A stretch of 64,000 bases of DNA, from contig NZ_LT907975.1 in the NCBI RefSeq assembly GCF_900217235.1, forward strand, positions 2,641,001 to 2,705,000, written 5' to 3'. Position numbers and translations under genes: made by a program. Below, in pieces: positions 15,747-24,491 of the stretch. Under the pieces are notes generated by a model. The model had not been told where the DNA came from. It ran no database searches and worked only from the letters and a program-made list of their open reading frames with translations. How positions within the stretch are numbered: position 1 is the stretch's first letter; every line of letters starts with the position of its first letter. This DNA is from Pseudodesulfovibrio profundus (GTDB lineage: Bacteria; Desulfobacterota; Desulfovibrionia; Desulfovibrionales; Desulfovibrionaceae).

Positions 15747-16952
15747 ATGAGACCAGTTGAAATTAAAGAAGGAATTTTCTGGACAGGTGTGGTGGATTGG
15801 AATCGCCGTAACTTTCACGGTTACTCCATTTCCCACAAAGGCACCACGTATAACAACTTCCTGATCAAGGACGAGAAAGTTGCCCTGATCGATACTGTTG
15901 CTGAAGAGTTCTGGGGTGCGATGCAGTGCAATCTGGCTCATGTTCTTGGCCCCGAAGGCAAGATCGACTACTTCATCATCAATCACCTTGAGCCGGATCA
16001 TGCCGGTTGCCTCGCCCTCGCCGTTGAGAAGTACCAGCCTGAGAAAATCTACACCTCCCCCATGGGGCAGAAAGCAATGCAGGCTCACTTCCATTACAAG
16101 GACTGGCCTGTTGAAGTCGTGCCCACCGGCAGTGAAATCTCCCTCGGCAAGCGCACCCTGCAGTTCGTGGAAACCCGCATGCTGCACTGGCCTGACGCCA
16201 TGCTGACCTACTGCCCGGAAGACAAGATCGCGTTCACCAACGATGCGTTCGGTCAGAACTGGGCCACCAGCGAGCGTTTTGCCGATCAAGTGGATCGCAC
16301 CTTCCTCGAAGATCTGATGAAGACCTACTACGCCAACATTGTTCTTCCTTATTCGCCTGTGGTTCTCAAGACCCTCAAGGCGCTGGAAGAGATGAATCTT
16401 GATATCGACATGATCTGCCCTGACCACGGCCTGATGTTCCGCGGTAAGGAAGAGTGCAAATGGGTGCTCGACAAGTACGTTGAGTTTGCCGAGCAGAAGC
16501 CGAAAAAGAAAGCTGTCATCGTGTTCGACACCATGTGGCACTCCACGGAAAACATGGCCAACGCCGTGGCTTCCGGACTGGCTGACGAAGGTATCTCTGT
16601 TCGTGTCATGTCCATGAAGTCCAACCATCACTCCGAAGTGATGACCGAGATTTTCGATGCCGCTGCCGTCATCGTTGGTTCACCCACTCACAACAACGGT
16701 ATCCTGCCGCTCATGGCAGACATGCTGACCTACATGAAGGGACTGCGCCCGCAGAACAAGATCGGCGCGGCCATCGGTTCCTTTGGTTGGTCCGGTGAGT
16801 GCGTCAAGGTACTGACCCAGGCTCTTGAGGAAATGGGCATGGACATTGTTGATCCGATCAAGGTCAAACATGTGCCGACCCATGACACCCTAGTCCAGTG
16901 CTACCAGCAGGGCAAGGATATCGCAGCCGCCATCAAGGCAAAGCTCGATTAA
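15747..16952 (+). CDS. roo: Rubredoxin:oxygen oxidoreductase (flavodiiron protein)
   Basis: Terminal oxygen (possibly also NO) reductase of the cytoplasm, taking electrons from rubredoxin. The 401-residue protein has an N-terminal beta-lactamase-like diiron domain with HLEPDHAG (H80, E82, D84, H85), later ligands in MLHWPDAM and TNDAFGQN, and ICPDHGLMF. From ~252 a flavodoxin domain binds FMN (FDTMWHSTENMA, VGSPTHNNG, GSFGWSGE). This is the A-type flavodiiron layout without extra domains. It begins 182 bp after the rubredoxin stop. A terminator follows at 17015. Confidence 0.95.
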   Translation: MRPVEIKEGIFWTGVVDWNRRNFHGYSISHKGTTYNNFLIKDEKVALIDTVAEEFWGAMQCNLAHVLGPEGKIDYFIINHLEPDHAGCLALAVEKYQPEKIYTSPMGQKAMQAHFHYKDWPVEVVPTGSEISLGKRTLQFVETRMLHWPDAMLTYCPEDKIAFTNDAFGQNWATSERFADQVDRTFLEDLMKTYYANIVLPYSPVVLKTLKALEEMNLDIDMICPDHGLMFRGKEECKWVLDKYVEFAEQKPKKKAVIVFDTMWHSTENMANAVASGLADEGISVRVMSMKSNHHSEVMTEIFDAAAVIVGSPTHNNGILPLMADMLTYMKGLRPQNKIGAAIGSFGWSGECVKVLTQALEEMGMDIVDPIKVKHVPTHDTLVQCYQQGKDIAAAIKAKLD

Positions 16953-17014
16953 TTGCAACGCTGAAAGCAGAATCCCTCGTCTCTTTTTTGAGCAGGGTAG
17001 AGACTGAATAAAAC

Positions 17015-17052
17015 AAGCCCGGTCTTCCTTTTGGAAGGCCGGGCTTATTGTT
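17015..17052 (+). terminator. Terminator between roo and the convergent ywbE-like gene
   Basis: AAGCCCGGTCTTCC and GGAAGGCCGGGCTT form a long stem with loop TTTT, followed by ATTGTTTGG. On the minus strand it is followed by GTTTTATT, so it may serve both strands. Confidence 0.8.
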
Positions 17053-17076
17053 TGGTGTCGTTGATGTGCGGTGTTT

Positions 17077-17271
17077 CTAAGAAAGGATTTCCTTGACCCG
17101 TCCCACCTGACCATCCTCAAGACGAACCTTGATGCCGTGTGGGTGGGTAGGGGATTTGGTCAGCAGTCTGCCGACAACTCCCTCGGTCAGGTTTCCGGTG
17201 CGCTGATCCTTTTTCAGGACAATGCGCACCCGAAGGCCGGGCTTGATATCGCTTCGTACAGTACCTTGCAT
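17077..17271 (-). CDS. YwbE-family small protein
   Basis: A 64-residue basic protein, MQGTVRSDIKPGLRVRIVL with KDQRTGNLTEGVVGRLLT and HPHGIKVRLEDGQVGRVKEI. This matches the YwbE/DUF2196 family (a small beta-barrel with a KOW-like feel). No function is established. It is convergent with roo and lies 10 bp downstream of the next minus-strand gene, with which it may be cotranscribed. Confidence 0.88.
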   Translation of the reverse strand: MQGTVRSDIKPGLRVRIVLKKDQRTGNLTEGVVGRLLTKSPTHPHGIKVRLEDGQVGRVKEILS

Positions 17272-17281
17272 GGTGATCCGG

Positions 17282-17800
17282 CTATTGCCAAGCGTCGTTT
17301 TTGTAGCTGAAAATGTGTCGGTTCGGAATAATTGCTACGGGGTTGAAGTCCGCGCCGTTCAATGCTTCGGGCGATTCGGCTACGGCTTCGTAGATGGTTT
17401 CGTGATAGGAAAGTACGCCAACGTACGGGATAGTCTTGGATTTGGAGCGACGAACCTTGGTTGCGAGCGTGGATTTGTCGATGGCGTGAAAGCGACCGCG
17501 GAACGTCCCATCAGCTTCGCGTGTCACCTGCATCCGGCTTCGCGAAAGTCGGTGATTGCTGTTGATGGTTTTGACTTTGGTTTTGGCGAATCGAGAAAAT
17601 TCGTCCTTTCGGTTGGCAAGGTCTTCGTCCAGATAAGTCGGAAGCGTCTTGGCCGTAACCTTGGGAACGGTTGCACCCGGCTCGATGGCAGCGACTTCAA
17701 CTTCGGAAGTGGCAATGGCATCCTGGGCCTGTGCGTTGGACATTAAAAAAGAGCCGAGCAAAGACACGGCAAAAAAACCAATAAAAATATATTTATGCAT
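17282..17800 (-). CDS. Exported protein of unknown function
   Basis: A 172-residue protein with a clear signal peptide (KYIFIGFFAVSLLGSFLMSNAQA, cleavage after AQA). The mature part is Val/Ala/Thr-rich, then basic (RLSRSRMQVTREADGTF), and ends with NRHIFSYKNDAWQ. I recognise no domain. The ATG at 17800 was chosen because AGAGGA lies 8 bp upstream, while the ATG at 17809 overlaps that site. It is downstream of the vWA-OmpA gene with a hairpin between them, and both products are exported, so they may act together in the periplasm. Confidence 0.75.
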   Translation of the reverse strand: MHKYIFIGFFAVSLLGSFLMSNAQAQDAIATSEVEVAAIEPGATVPKVTAKTLPTYLDEDLANRKDEFSRFAKTKVKTINSNHRLSRSRMQVTREADGTFRGRFHAIDKSTLATKVRRSKSKTIPYVGVLSYHETIYEAVAESPEALNGADFNPVAIIPNRHIFSYKNDAWQ

Positions 17801-17826
17801 GGTGGTCATCCTCTGGCCAGAGCAGC

Positions 17827-17852
17827 AGCCGGGCGGTTGGAACCGCCCGGCT
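17827..17852 (-). terminator. Hairpin between the vWA-OmpA gene and the downstream exported protein
   Basis: AGCCGGGCGGTT and AACCGCCCGGCT form a 12-bp perfect stem. There is no T-run on the minus strand, so it may be a processing or stabilising hairpin that adjusts the ratio of the two products rather than a full stop. Confidence 0.5.
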
Positions 17853-17867
17853 GTTCTTAGTATACCT

Positions 17868-18932
17868 TTACTGGCTCAGGATTTCAACCCTACGGTTGAG
17901 GCGACGGCCTTCCTTGGTGCCGTTGTCGTACTTGGGTGAATTTTCACCATAACCCTTGGGCTCCAGGCGGTCAGCAGAGATGCCATTGGCGGTCATCCAG
18001 TTGACGACTGCGGCGGCGCGACGTTCGGACAGTCCCTGGTTGTAGGCTTCAGGACCGGTGGAATCGGTGTGGCCGGCGATCTCATAGGTGGTTCCCGGCT
18101 CTTCTTCCAGGATCATCTTGGCCTGTTCGAGGACAGGGACCATCTCGTCGGTGATGGCAGCCTTGTCAAAGCCGAAGTTCAGGCTGAAGGTGATGGTTTC
18201 CTTCTGCATGGGCACGACAACCGGTGCCGGCTTGGCAGGTGCGGGCTTGGCATCGGCTACTTCCTTATAGAGGACATCCTTGGCGTATTGATCCATGGCG
18301 CCGGGTGCCATCAGGGACTCGTAGTCGGCAACGACAGTGCAGGGGAAGATGGCGCGGATTTCGTCAATGATCTTCTGGCCGGCTGGCTTGTCAGCAAAGC
18401 TGACGATGTGCAGGCAGAGATTGTCGCCGAAACGGTTACGCATTTCGCGTGCGACCATGACCGGGTCCTCACCCTTGTTGCTGAGGCCGTCGGTGAACAT
18501 GATCAGCGCGGTTTTGCCGCTGAGTCCGCCGATAACGGGTTCCATATCCTTCTGGCCGCTGCCCATGGGGGTCTTGCGGTTGAAGATCTCGAAATCGCGT
18601 TCGATGGAATCGAGACCCTTGCTGATGTTGGCCTTTTTATATGTGCCGGGCTCACTCACTACCTGGAAAGGAGCGAATGTGAAGAAAGCGGAAGTAAATC
18701 CGAGTTCTTCAGGAACAGCGTTGTTCAGAGCTTCAATGACGTCGACGGCTTTGTCGATTTTGGTATCGCCGACACCGTCTTTAGTCATACCCATGGAACC
18801 GGAGTGGTCGAGGAAGAGGATGAAGTTGTCAGCCTTTTTGACCATCTTGGCCTGGGCCGGGGTCGTTGCCGCAAAGCCGAATGTCATGGCTACAACGAGC
18901 GTCAACAGCAGCAGTTTCTTGAATTCTTTCAT
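17868..18932 (-). CDS. Exported vWA-OmpA fusion protein
   Basis: A 354-residue protein. The signal peptide (~1-29, ending AQA) is followed by a von Willebrand A domain with an intact metal site DHSGSMG (D42, S44, S46) and TDGLSN later (~residue 150). A Pro/Ala linker (KPAPAKPAPVV) leads into a C-terminal OmpA domain (~245-354). The OmpA part has NFGFDKAAITDE, IAGHTDSTGPEAYNQGLSERRA and RRVEIL, the peptidoglycan-binding signature. It probably anchors to the cell wall while the vWA domain binds a protein ligand. AAAGGAG precedes the ATG. Confidence 0.9.
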   Translation of the reverse strand: MKEFKKLLLLTLVVAMTFGFAATTPAQAKMVKKADNFILFLDHSGSMGMTKDGVGDTKIDKAVDVIEALNNAVPEELGFTSAFFTFAPFQVVSEPGTYKKANISKGLDSIERDFEIFNRKTPMGSGQKDMEPVIGGLSGKTALIMFTDGLSNKGEDPVMVAREMRNRFGDNLCLHIVSFADKPAGQKIIDEIRAIFPCTVVADYESLMAPGAMDQYAKDVLYKEVADAKPAPAKPAPVVVPMQKETITFSLNFGFDKAAITDEMVPVLEQAKMILEEEPGTTYEIAGHTDSTGPEAYNQGLSERRAAAVVNWMTANGISADRLEPKGYGENSPKYDNGTKEGRRLNRRVEILSQ

Positions 18933-19170
18933 GGTTTCACTCCTTTGGAGGGGGTTGCTTTATCTACATAATACTAACGGCGATATAAACTATATACGGT
19001 AGTGATGACTTTGGTGCAAGAAGTCAAAGAAAAAAATAGGAAAGAAATAATAGGAGATTCATCAGGGAAAGAGGTCTCGGAGCGGTTGCGTCTGACGCGC
19101 TAACACAGTATAAAGAAGCGTTTGCCGCCCTTGTGGGCGACTATTCGGATTGAATACAAGAGGAGCTGGC

Positions 19171-20151
19171 ATGTATATAGTTACCGGCGGCGCAGGGTTT
19201 ATCGGCAGCGCCATGGTTTGGAAGCTCAACCAGATGGGCATTGATGATATCCTGGTGGTCGACAATCTTTCCACCAGTGAAAAGTGGAAAAATCTCGTTG
19301 GGCTGCGCTATGAAGACTATCTGCACCGGGACCAGTTTCTGAAATATATCCTTGAAGGGGAAGACCCTTTCAATACGCAGGCCGTCATTCACATGGGTGC
19401 CTGCTCGGCAACCACCGAACTGGATGCCGACTTCCTGATGGAAAACAACTACCGCTACACCCAGTTCGTCTGCCGTCACTGCATGAGCAATGATGCCCGC
19501 TTCATCAATGCCTCCAGCGCATCCACCTACGGCGACGGTGAATACGGATTCGACGATGACCATGAGGGCATTGATCGTCTGCGCCCCCTGAATATGTACG
19601 GCTATTCCAAGCAGTTGTTCGACCTGTGGGCCAAGCAGGGCGGCATCCTTGATCGCATTGTCTCCCTCAAGTTTTTCAATGTCTATGGGCCCAACGAGTA
19701 TCATAAGGATGATATGCGCTCGGTCATCTGCAAGGCGCACAAGCAGATTCTGGAGACAGGCAAGCTCAAGCTGTTCAAGTCCTATCGAGAAGAATACCCG
19801 CACGGCGGACAGAAGCGTGACTTCGTCTACATCAAGGATTGTGTCGATATCATGGCCTGGTTCCTGGAAAATAAAGAAACCGGCGGCATCTTCAACATCG
19901 GCACCGGCACAGCCCGTACTTGGAATGATCTGGGCAACGCAGTATTTGCTGCCATGGATCGCGAGCCGAATCTTGAATATATCGAGATGCCGGAAGCGAT
20001 CCGCGACAAGTATCAGTATTTCACCGAAGCCAATATGGATAAGCTGGCCGCAGCCGGTTGCGATGTGAAGATGACCTCCCTGGAAGACGGGGCGGCCGAC
20101 TACGTGCGCAACTACCTGCAAAACGACAATCCTCATCTGGTATCACGCTAG
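19171..20151 (+). CDS. hldD: ADP-glyceromanno-heptose 6-epimerase
   Basis: Converts ADP-D-glycero- to ADP-L-glycero-manno-heptose for the LPS inner core. The NADP-binding motif VTGGAGFIGSAMV is near the N-terminus and the SDR catalytic motif MYGYSKQ (Tyr, Lys) is at ~148-154. The family-specific FFNVYGPNEYHKDDMRSV and GGQKRDFVYIKD blocks follow. The 326-residue length is normal. AGGAG lies 6 bp before the chosen ATG. lptD follows after 12 bp, so core synthesis and LPS export are cotranscribed. Confidence 0.94.
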   Translation: MYIVTGGAGFIGSAMVWKLNQMGIDDILVVDNLSTSEKWKNLVGLRYEDYLHRDQFLKYILEGEDPFNTQAVIHMGACSATTELDADFLMENNYRYTQFVCRHCMSNDARFINASSASTYGDGEYGFDDDHEGIDRLRPLNMYGYSKQLFDLWAKQGGILDRIVSLKFFNVYGPNEYHKDDMRSVICKAHKQILETGKLKLFKSYREEYPHGGQKRDFVYIKDCVDIMAWFLENKETGGIFNIGTGTARTWNDLGNAVFAAMDREPNLEYIEMPEAIRDKYQYFTEANMDKLAAAGCDVKMTSLEDGAADYVRNYLQNDNPHLVSR

Positions 20152-20163
20152 GCCGGAGAACCA

Positions 20164-22557
20164 TTGCGACGTAAAAGAACCATATGGTGGATTCTCTGCC
20201 TTGCGGCAGTGCTGATCCTGTGCCTTCCGTTGACCCTGCTCGGAAAGAATCCGAAGCTCGACAGGGTCAGGAAGTATGTCATGGACATCCCCGAGTCCGA
20301 GACTGCAGCCAAACAGGATGAGTGGACCTTTTCAGCAGATCGTGTGGTGGGGGATCATACCAGCGAGTATGTGGAAGCTCACGGCAACTGCACGCTTTCC
20401 ATGGGCGACAATGAACTTCGCGCCGACTTCGCCCGCTACTATCAGACCACCGGCTGGGTTTTTCTCAAAGGAAACATCCGCGCTCGTTGGGGTGGTGACT
20501 TCCTCGAAGCCGACGAAGGCGAGTTCGATCTCAACAACATGACCGGTTGGCTCAAGAACGGAAAACTGTTCATGGCCAAGCCGCATATCTATGTGGAAGC
20601 CGAGCGTGTCGGCAAATCCAAAGGCGATTCCTATACCTTCAAGAACGCCAAGGTCACGGCGTGCGAGGGCGAGCGTCCGGCCTGGTCCGTGTCCACGGAA
20701 GAGGGCGATATTGATCTGGACGGACAGGTCAAACTGTACCGTTCGGCGTTCCGCATCAAGGATATCCCGGTCTTTTACTGGCCGTACATGTCGTTGCCCG
20801 GGCGCATGGAGCGCCAGACCGGTTTTCTCACCCCGTATATTTCATCGAGTTCCAAGCTCGGATTCCAGACCAACCTTCCATACTATTGGGTCATCAATGA
20901 CGAGATGGACGCCACGTTCTATCAGAACTACATGTCCAAGCGCGGCTACATGCAGGGTGTTGAATTCCGGCACGTGGAAGATGAAGACTCAAAAGGCATG
21001 TGGAAGGTGGATTACCTGAAGGACAGCAGGACTGCCGATTCCGAAGCTGACGAGTACAAATCCTATAATGACGATGGACTGGCACGCCCCAACTCCAATC
21101 GGTGGTGGGTTCGCGGTAAGTATAACGGCTGGTTGGGCAGTCCGAATATCAAGGTCAAGGTGGATCTTGATGCGGTTTCCGACCAGAACTATCTCAGGGA
21201 TTTCAACCGTGGCCCCAACGGCTTCGATCAGACCCGCGACGATTTTCTCGACGCCTTTGGGCGTGACATCGAGGACAAGGATGACAACATCCGCACCTCC
21301 ACCCTGCTTGCCTCACGCAGCTGGGATCGGTTCGGGCTGTCTTCCAAGATTCAGTATCGCCAGAACCTGGAGTTCATGAACGGCAACGGTGATGACGATA
21401 AAGATACGACGGTTCAAACCCTGCCCGAGTTGGAAGCCTTTGCTTTCCAGCAGCGACTGGGCAGCACGCCGGTCGAGGTCGCAGCCGAGGCCAAGTACGA
21501 TTATTTCACACGCAAATATGGGCATACAGGTCATCGCATGCGGCTGACCCCCGAGCTAAAAGTGCCCATGAGCAATGACTATGTGACCTTCATTCCCAAT
21601 GCATCCATCGATCACACGTCCTACAACGTGTCGCGCCACGAGGCGTTCGGGGAGCAGAAGATTACCGATAAGGGTGGCCGGACCAGAACCATCAACACCA
21701 GCAAGGTCGAAGATGGCTACAGCAGCCGCACCACCTGGAAGGCCGGATTCACCGCCTTCAGCGAGATGACCCGGACATTCGATCTGGAAGAGATGCCCGA
21801 AGCAGACCCATCCCTGGCCGGAACATCCCGCTGGACCCGGTTGCGCCACTCGGTCATTCCCCGTGTCAGCTATGCTTACACGCCGACCATCACCGGTCAG
21901 GATAAACACCCGTATTTCGATGAGTTTGACCGCATCGACGGTCTGAACGAAGTGACCTACTCACTGACCAATGTTCTGAATCGCCGTCTGGATACCGTGG
22001 TCCTGTCGCCCAACAGCGGGCAATCTCCGCAGGCGGCTTTGGCAACAAGTTATCTCGAATTCATTCGGTTCCGTCTGGAACAGTCCTATGATCAGAACGA
22101 GGCGTCCCGCAATGCGGACCGGGACGAGTACGAACGCCGTCCCTTCTCCGATGTGTTGGCCGAGCTGAAAGTTCGACCGCGGGAATACGTCGATCTGGTG
22201 ACCCGGACCTGGTTCTCGCCCTACCTGACCGAGTTCACCCAGACCGAGACCGACGTACGCTTTTTCAAGGATGGACTGGGTGAGATCATTGTCGGGTACG
22301 ACTATCTGACAAAAATTGATGAGTACAAGCGTGAGCGGGACAAAACCCTGTCCATTGCCCGTCTGGAAGGCACCTGGGAAATCAACGATGAGTTCTCGCT
22401 CAATGCCATCTACCGTCATGATTTCAACAGCGAGCGTGACCTCGAACGCACATTGACGCTCAGTTGGTTCTCCGGGTGTTACACCCTCCACTTCGGATAT
22501 TCCCAGAAGCCTGACGACGACCGGTTTGAATTCGGTTTCGACCTGATGAACTTCTAA
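20164..22557 (+). CDS. lptD: LPS-assembly protein LptD
   Basis: Outer-membrane translocon that inserts LPS into the outer leaflet with LptE. The 797-residue protein starts at a TTG with GGAGAA upstream. It has an N-terminal hydrophobic signal (TIWWILCLAAVLILCLPLTLL), an OstA/LptA-like jellyroll region (~55-180, with EYVEAHGNCTLSMGD and EADEGEFDLNNMTGWLKNG), and a C-terminal barrel (from ~210, with PVFYWPYMSLPGRMERQTGF). It ends FGFDLMNF with terminal Phe. The few cysteines make the disulfide pattern differ from E. coli. lptE lies elsewhere in the window (50462). Confidence 0.92.
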   Translation: MRRKRTIWWILCLAAVLILCLPLTLLGKNPKLDRVRKYVMDIPESETAAKQDEWTFSADRVVGDHTSEYVEAHGNCTLSMGDNELRADFARYYQTTGWVFLKGNIRARWGGDFLEADEGEFDLNNMTGWLKNGKLFMAKPHIYVEAERVGKSKGDSYTFKNAKVTACEGERPAWSVSTEEGDIDLDGQVKLYRSAFRIKDIPVFYWPYMSLPGRMERQTGFLTPYISSSSKLGFQTNLPYYWVINDEMDATFYQNYMSKRGYMQGVEFRHVEDEDSKGMWKVDYLKDSRTADSEADEYKSYNDDGLARPNSNRWWVRGKYNGWLGSPNIKVKVDLDAVSDQNYLRDFNRGPNGFDQTRDDFLDAFGRDIEDKDDNIRTSTLLASRSWDRFGLSSKIQYRQNLEFMNGNGDDDKDTTVQTLPELEAFAFQQRLGSTPVEVAAEAKYDYFTRKYGHTGHRMRLTPELKVPMSNDYVTFIPNASIDHTSYNVSRHEAFGEQKITDKGGRTRTINTSKVEDGYSSRTTWKAGFTAFSEMTRTFDLEEMPEADPSLAGTSRWTRLRHSVIPRVSYAYTPTITGQDKHPYFDEFDRIDGLNEVTYSLTNVLNRRLDTVVLSPNSGQSPQAALATSYLEFIRFRLEQSYDQNEASRNADRDEYERRPFSDVLAELKVRPREYVDLVTRTWFSPYLTEFTQTETDVRFFKDGLGEIIVGYDYLTKIDEYKRERDKTLSIARLEGTWEINDEFSLNAIYRHDFNSERDLERTLTLSWFSGCYTLHFGYSQKPDDDRFEFGFDLMNF

Positions 22558-22623
22558 CGGGCAGGGCTGCTGTCATGGACGCATTCCACGCCTGGCAGAG
22601 GGCTTGCCCGCAGCAAGGATTGT

Positions 22624-24489
22624 ATGGAAAAGAAAGCTGATATCCGTGTTCTTCCTCCGGGGCTGAAAAATCAGATTGCCGCCGGTGAAGTGGTTGAGCG
22701 CCCCTCCAGCGTCGTCAAGGAACTGGTGGAGAACAGCCTCGACGCCGGTGCCATGCGAGTGGACGTGACCGTGGAAAAGGGCGGCCAATCCCTGATCCTC
22801 GTTCAGGATAACGGGTGGGGCGTTGATCCCGAGCAGCTCAATCTGGCTGTGACGCGTCATGCAACCAGTAAGATCACGGGGTTTGACGACCTTGCCTCCA
22901 TTTCTTCCTTCGGATTTCGGGGGGAGGCGCTTCCTTCCATCGCTTCGGTATCCCGTTTTACCATGACCTCCTGCCATCAGGGCAGTGATGAGGCGGCTTT
23001 CATCGAAGTTCGGGGCGGCGAAGTCGCTTCGGAAGGGCCAGCCGCCCTTGCTTCCGGTACCCGCGTGGAAGTCCGGGATTTGTTCTCCAATACTCCGGCA
23101 CGCCTTAAATTTCTCAAGACCGAAGCAACGGAAAACAAGCGGTGCCAGGATACGCTCATGCGGATCAGTCTGGCCCATTTGCAGTCCGCGTTCTCATTGA
23201 CCATGGGCGGACGCGAGGCGTTTCGCCTTCCGGCCGGGCAGGATCTTGCCACGAGACTGCAGACCTTCTGGCCGCCTGCGGTCTGCGAAGGGTTGCGTCC
23301 ATTTGATTATGAACGGGAGGATTACCGCGCACATGGTGTGGCGGGTTCTCCGGCCACAGCTCAGGGGCGCGGCGACCGCATCCTGCTCTACGTCAATGGC
23401 AGGCCCGTACAGGACAAGATGATGCTCAGCGCGGTGCGTCAGGCGTACCGGGGAATGCTTATTTCGCGTGAATATCCGCAGATCGTGTTGTTTTTGGAAC
23501 TGCCCAACAACGAAGTGGACGTCAACGTACACCCCGCCAAAATGGAAGTCCGTTTTCTGGAAGAGAGCCGGGTCTTTTCGGTCATCCGTGGCGGGATCAT
23601 GCAGGCTATCAATTCCATGAATGACGGCCCCTCGGAGGAGCCAACCTTTTCAGGTTCTGCAGCTTCGAGCATGTCGGAGTACCATCGCCCTGAAAGTGGT
23701 GGAAGCGCGCTGCCCACCAAGCGGGCGCATCGTCCTTCAGGGAGTTCGGATGGGCCGAAGTTCTCCTCGTATCGCGAATTTCAAAGTGAATACAATCCGC
23801 CCAAGGATATTCCGCTGCCGGTGCCACCGCCGAGTGGCATGCGCCATGGTGGTCGTGACGAATTTCCCGGTGACGATGACTCGCTGCTGGAGGCTCGCGG
23901 AACAATGCCGTCGGTCTCTCCGTCAAGAGAGGCTGTGTTGCAGGGGACGGATTACACGTACCTTGGGCAGGTTGCCGATACCTATCTGGTCGTTCGCCAG
24001 GGCAATGCGTTGGTGCTCATTGATCAGCATGCAGCCCACGAGCGGGTGTTGCTGGCTGCCATGCGGGAGGAGCGTACCCGCGGCGACTCCCAGCCACTGG
24101 CCATTCCGTTGGAGATAACCCTGCATACCAGTCAGGTCGATGTCTTGCAGAATCTGTGGGAGGAACTCGGTGCCATGGGCTTCAAGATGTCCATGGATGG
24201 GCCGACCAAAGTGCAGATTCGTGGCATTCCGCCGACCCTCGATACAGGCAAGGCGCGGGAGTACATCACCGATGCCCTGGCCGAAAAAGTCAGGACCATG
24301 GATGACCTCTGGACCATGATGTCATGCAAGACCGCCATCAAGGCGGGACAACCGCTGGCCGTGGATGAAGCCCTTGCACTGCTCGATGTCTGGCTCAAGA
24401 CGCCGGAGCGGGAATACTGCCCCCACGGCAGGCCGGTCGTGCTGAAGTGGAATCCGCTGGATCTGGAAAAGCTCTTCAAGAGAAAGTAA
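22624..24489 (+). CDS. mutL: DNA mismatch repair protein MutL
   Basis: ATPase coordinating mismatch repair. The N-terminal GHKL domain has IAAGEVVERPSSVVKELVENSLDAGA, split here as motif I at ~20-45, then DNGWGVD (~77) and GFRGEALPSI (~100). A Pro/Ser-rich linker (~330-430) leads to the C-terminal dimerisation domain with CPHGRPVVLKW near the end. The endonuclease-type motif is present as DQHAAHERVLLA, but the last Glu of the DQHAx2Ex4E consensus is replaced by Ala, so nicking activity is uncertain. Length 621. alr follows 2 bp later. Confidence 0.94.
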   Translation: MEKKADIRVLPPGLKNQIAAGEVVERPSSVVKELVENSLDAGAMRVDVTVEKGGQSLILVQDNGWGVDPEQLNLAVTRHATSKITGFDDLASISSFGFRGEALPSIASVSRFTMTSCHQGSDEAAFIEVRGGEVASEGPAALASGTRVEVRDLFSNTPARLKFLKTEATENKRCQDTLMRISLAHLQSAFSLTMGGREAFRLPAGQDLATRLQTFWPPAVCEGLRPFDYEREDYRAHGVAGSPATAQGRGDRILLYVNGRPVQDKMMLSAVRQAYRGMLISREYPQIVLFLELPNNEVDVNVHPAKMEVRFLEESRVFSVIRGGIMQAINSMNDGPSEEPTFSGSAASSMSEYHRPESGGSALPTKRAHRPSGSSDGPKFSSYREFQSEYNPPKDIPLPVPPPSGMRHGGRDEFPGDDDSLLEARGTMPSVSPSREAVLQGTDYTYLGQVADTYLVVRQGNALVLIDQHAAHERVLLAAMREERTRGDSQPLAIPLEITLHTSQVDVLQNLWEELGAMGFKMSMDGPTKVQIRGIPPTLDTGKAREYITDALAEKVRTMDDLWTMMSCKTAIKAGQPLAVDEALALLDVWLKTPEREYCPHGRPVVLKWNPLDLEKLFKRK

Positions 24490-24491
24490 CT

